Below are positions 63,699 through 64,000 of a stretch of DNA of 64,000 bases, in pieces. Within the stretch, counting starts at the first letter, position 1, and every line of letters begins with the position of its first letter. The DNA is from Alkalicaulis satelles. GTDB taxonomy: Bacteria; Pseudomonadota; Alphaproteobacteria; Caulobacterales; Maricaulaceae. Location: contig NZ_VWOJ01000001.1 of assembly GCF_008630495.1 (NCBI RefSeq), forward strand, positions 310,001-374,000. The letters are read 5' to 3'. Under the pieces are notes generated by a model. It made no database searches, was not told the DNA's origin, and saw only the letters and a program-made list of their open reading frames with translations. The position numbers were made by a program, and so were the translations under genes.

Positions 63699-64000
63699 GC
63701 GAGCGCCTGACACTGGCGGTGCAGAAAAAGGGCCGGCTGGCCGAAGGCGGGTTCGAGCTTTTGGCCAAGGCCGGCGTCAAGCTCGCCTGGGGCCGCGATG
63801 AATTGCTGCGCCGGGCGGAGAATGTGGCGCTGGACCTGATGCTGATCCGCGATGACGACATCCCCAGCTTCGTGGCCTCGGGCGCGTGCGATTACGGCAT
63901 TGTGGGCGAGAACGTCCTCTATGAGGCCCAGGCGCGCCACGGCCGGCTTAAAGGTCTCGAAGTGGCGCTCAAGCTGGGCTTTGCGCGCTGCTCGCTGAAA
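63695..64000 (+). CDS. hisG: ATP phosphoribosyltransferase (3' truncated by window edge)
   Basis: The first 102 codons of the long-form HisG, which starts histidine synthesis from ATP and PRPP: 'LTLAVQKKGRLAEGGFELLAKAG', 'LMLIRDDDIPSFVASGACDYGIVGENVLYE'. The frame is open to the window end. Whether it is the HisZ-dependent short form cannot be told from this part. Confidence 0.93.
   Translation, partial: MSERLTLAVQKKGRLAEGGFELLAKAGVKLAWGRDELLRRAENVALDLMLIRDDDIPSFVASGACDYGIVGENVLYEAQARHGRLKGLEVALKLGFARCSLK

Noticed and set aside
1-64000. CRISPR arrays, insertion sequences or prophage genes
   Set aside because: No spaced direct repeats, transposase, integrase or phage structural genes were seen.

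Overview
The window is GC-rich, densely coding chromosomal DNA from an alphaproteobacterium. Gene content and order point to the Caulobacter-related, dimorphic/prosthecate lineages (Hyphomonadaceae/Maricaulales type): a holdfast-type polysaccharide locus, a PopA-like c-di-GMP receptor, TrmFO, an alphaproteobacterial NlpD-like/yajC/secD/secF/Mth938 block, and plsX-fabH-ihfA-merR. No insertion sequence, prophage, CRISPR array or rRNA was seen. There is one tRNA (Pro-GGG). No gene-free stretch exceeds 300 bp; the longest are 36074-36364 and 57398-57657, both of which hold palindromes.

Layout. (1) 1-7595: envelope polysaccharide (holdfast-like) genes: Wzy-type polymerase (5' end outside the window), two GT2 glycosyltransferases, a NodB deacetylase, a flippase, a CelD/HfsK-like acyltransferase and a Tat-exported glycosidase-like protein. 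The minus-strand order flippase-GT2-deacetylase matches Caulobacter hfsF-hfsG-hfsH, with ATGA overlaps throughout. (2) 7614-13297: PopA-like protein, Amacr-type racemase, YihY/BrkB membrane protein, and a two-subunit 3-oxoacid CoA-transferase split by a small secreted protein. (3) 13299-24183: trmFO, then a block of secreted and polytopic membrane proteins (four of them apparently paralogous), a CPBP protease, and a TonB-dependent receptor with a His-rich tail divergent from a metal-type MerR. (4) 24188-27737: serine dehydratase, tryptophan 2,3-dioxygenase, FAH-family hydrolase, BamE. (5) 27850-31622: cytochrome bc1 chaperone, plsX, fabH, ihfA, MerR-like regulator, tRNA-Pro. (6) 31636-39466: PqiA-like protein, RNase D, a tetR-plsC-lplT-like lipid operon with two palindromic operators, a second PlsC and aspS. 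(7) 39482-48169: two secreted pentapeptide-repeat proteins, NlpD-like protein, yajC-secD-secF, Mth938-like protein and metG. (8) 48359-57397: MscS channel, two alpha/beta hydrolases, TetR, TonB receptor and spinster-type MFS (a probable regulated uptake/hydrolysis module), and a DJ-1-like protein without its cysteine. (9) 57658-62456: complete NAGGN osmoprotectant operon. (10) 62469-64000: EAL phosphodiesterase, YerC/TrpR-like regulator and the start of hisG.

The best candidates for under-described biology are the glycosidase-like gene coupled to the hfsK-like gene, the CxxC/Cx15C-capped pentapeptide-repeat pair, the four-member membrane-protein family with its CPBP protease, the MerR/His-tailed receptor locus, and the TetR-hydrolase-receptor-MFS module.
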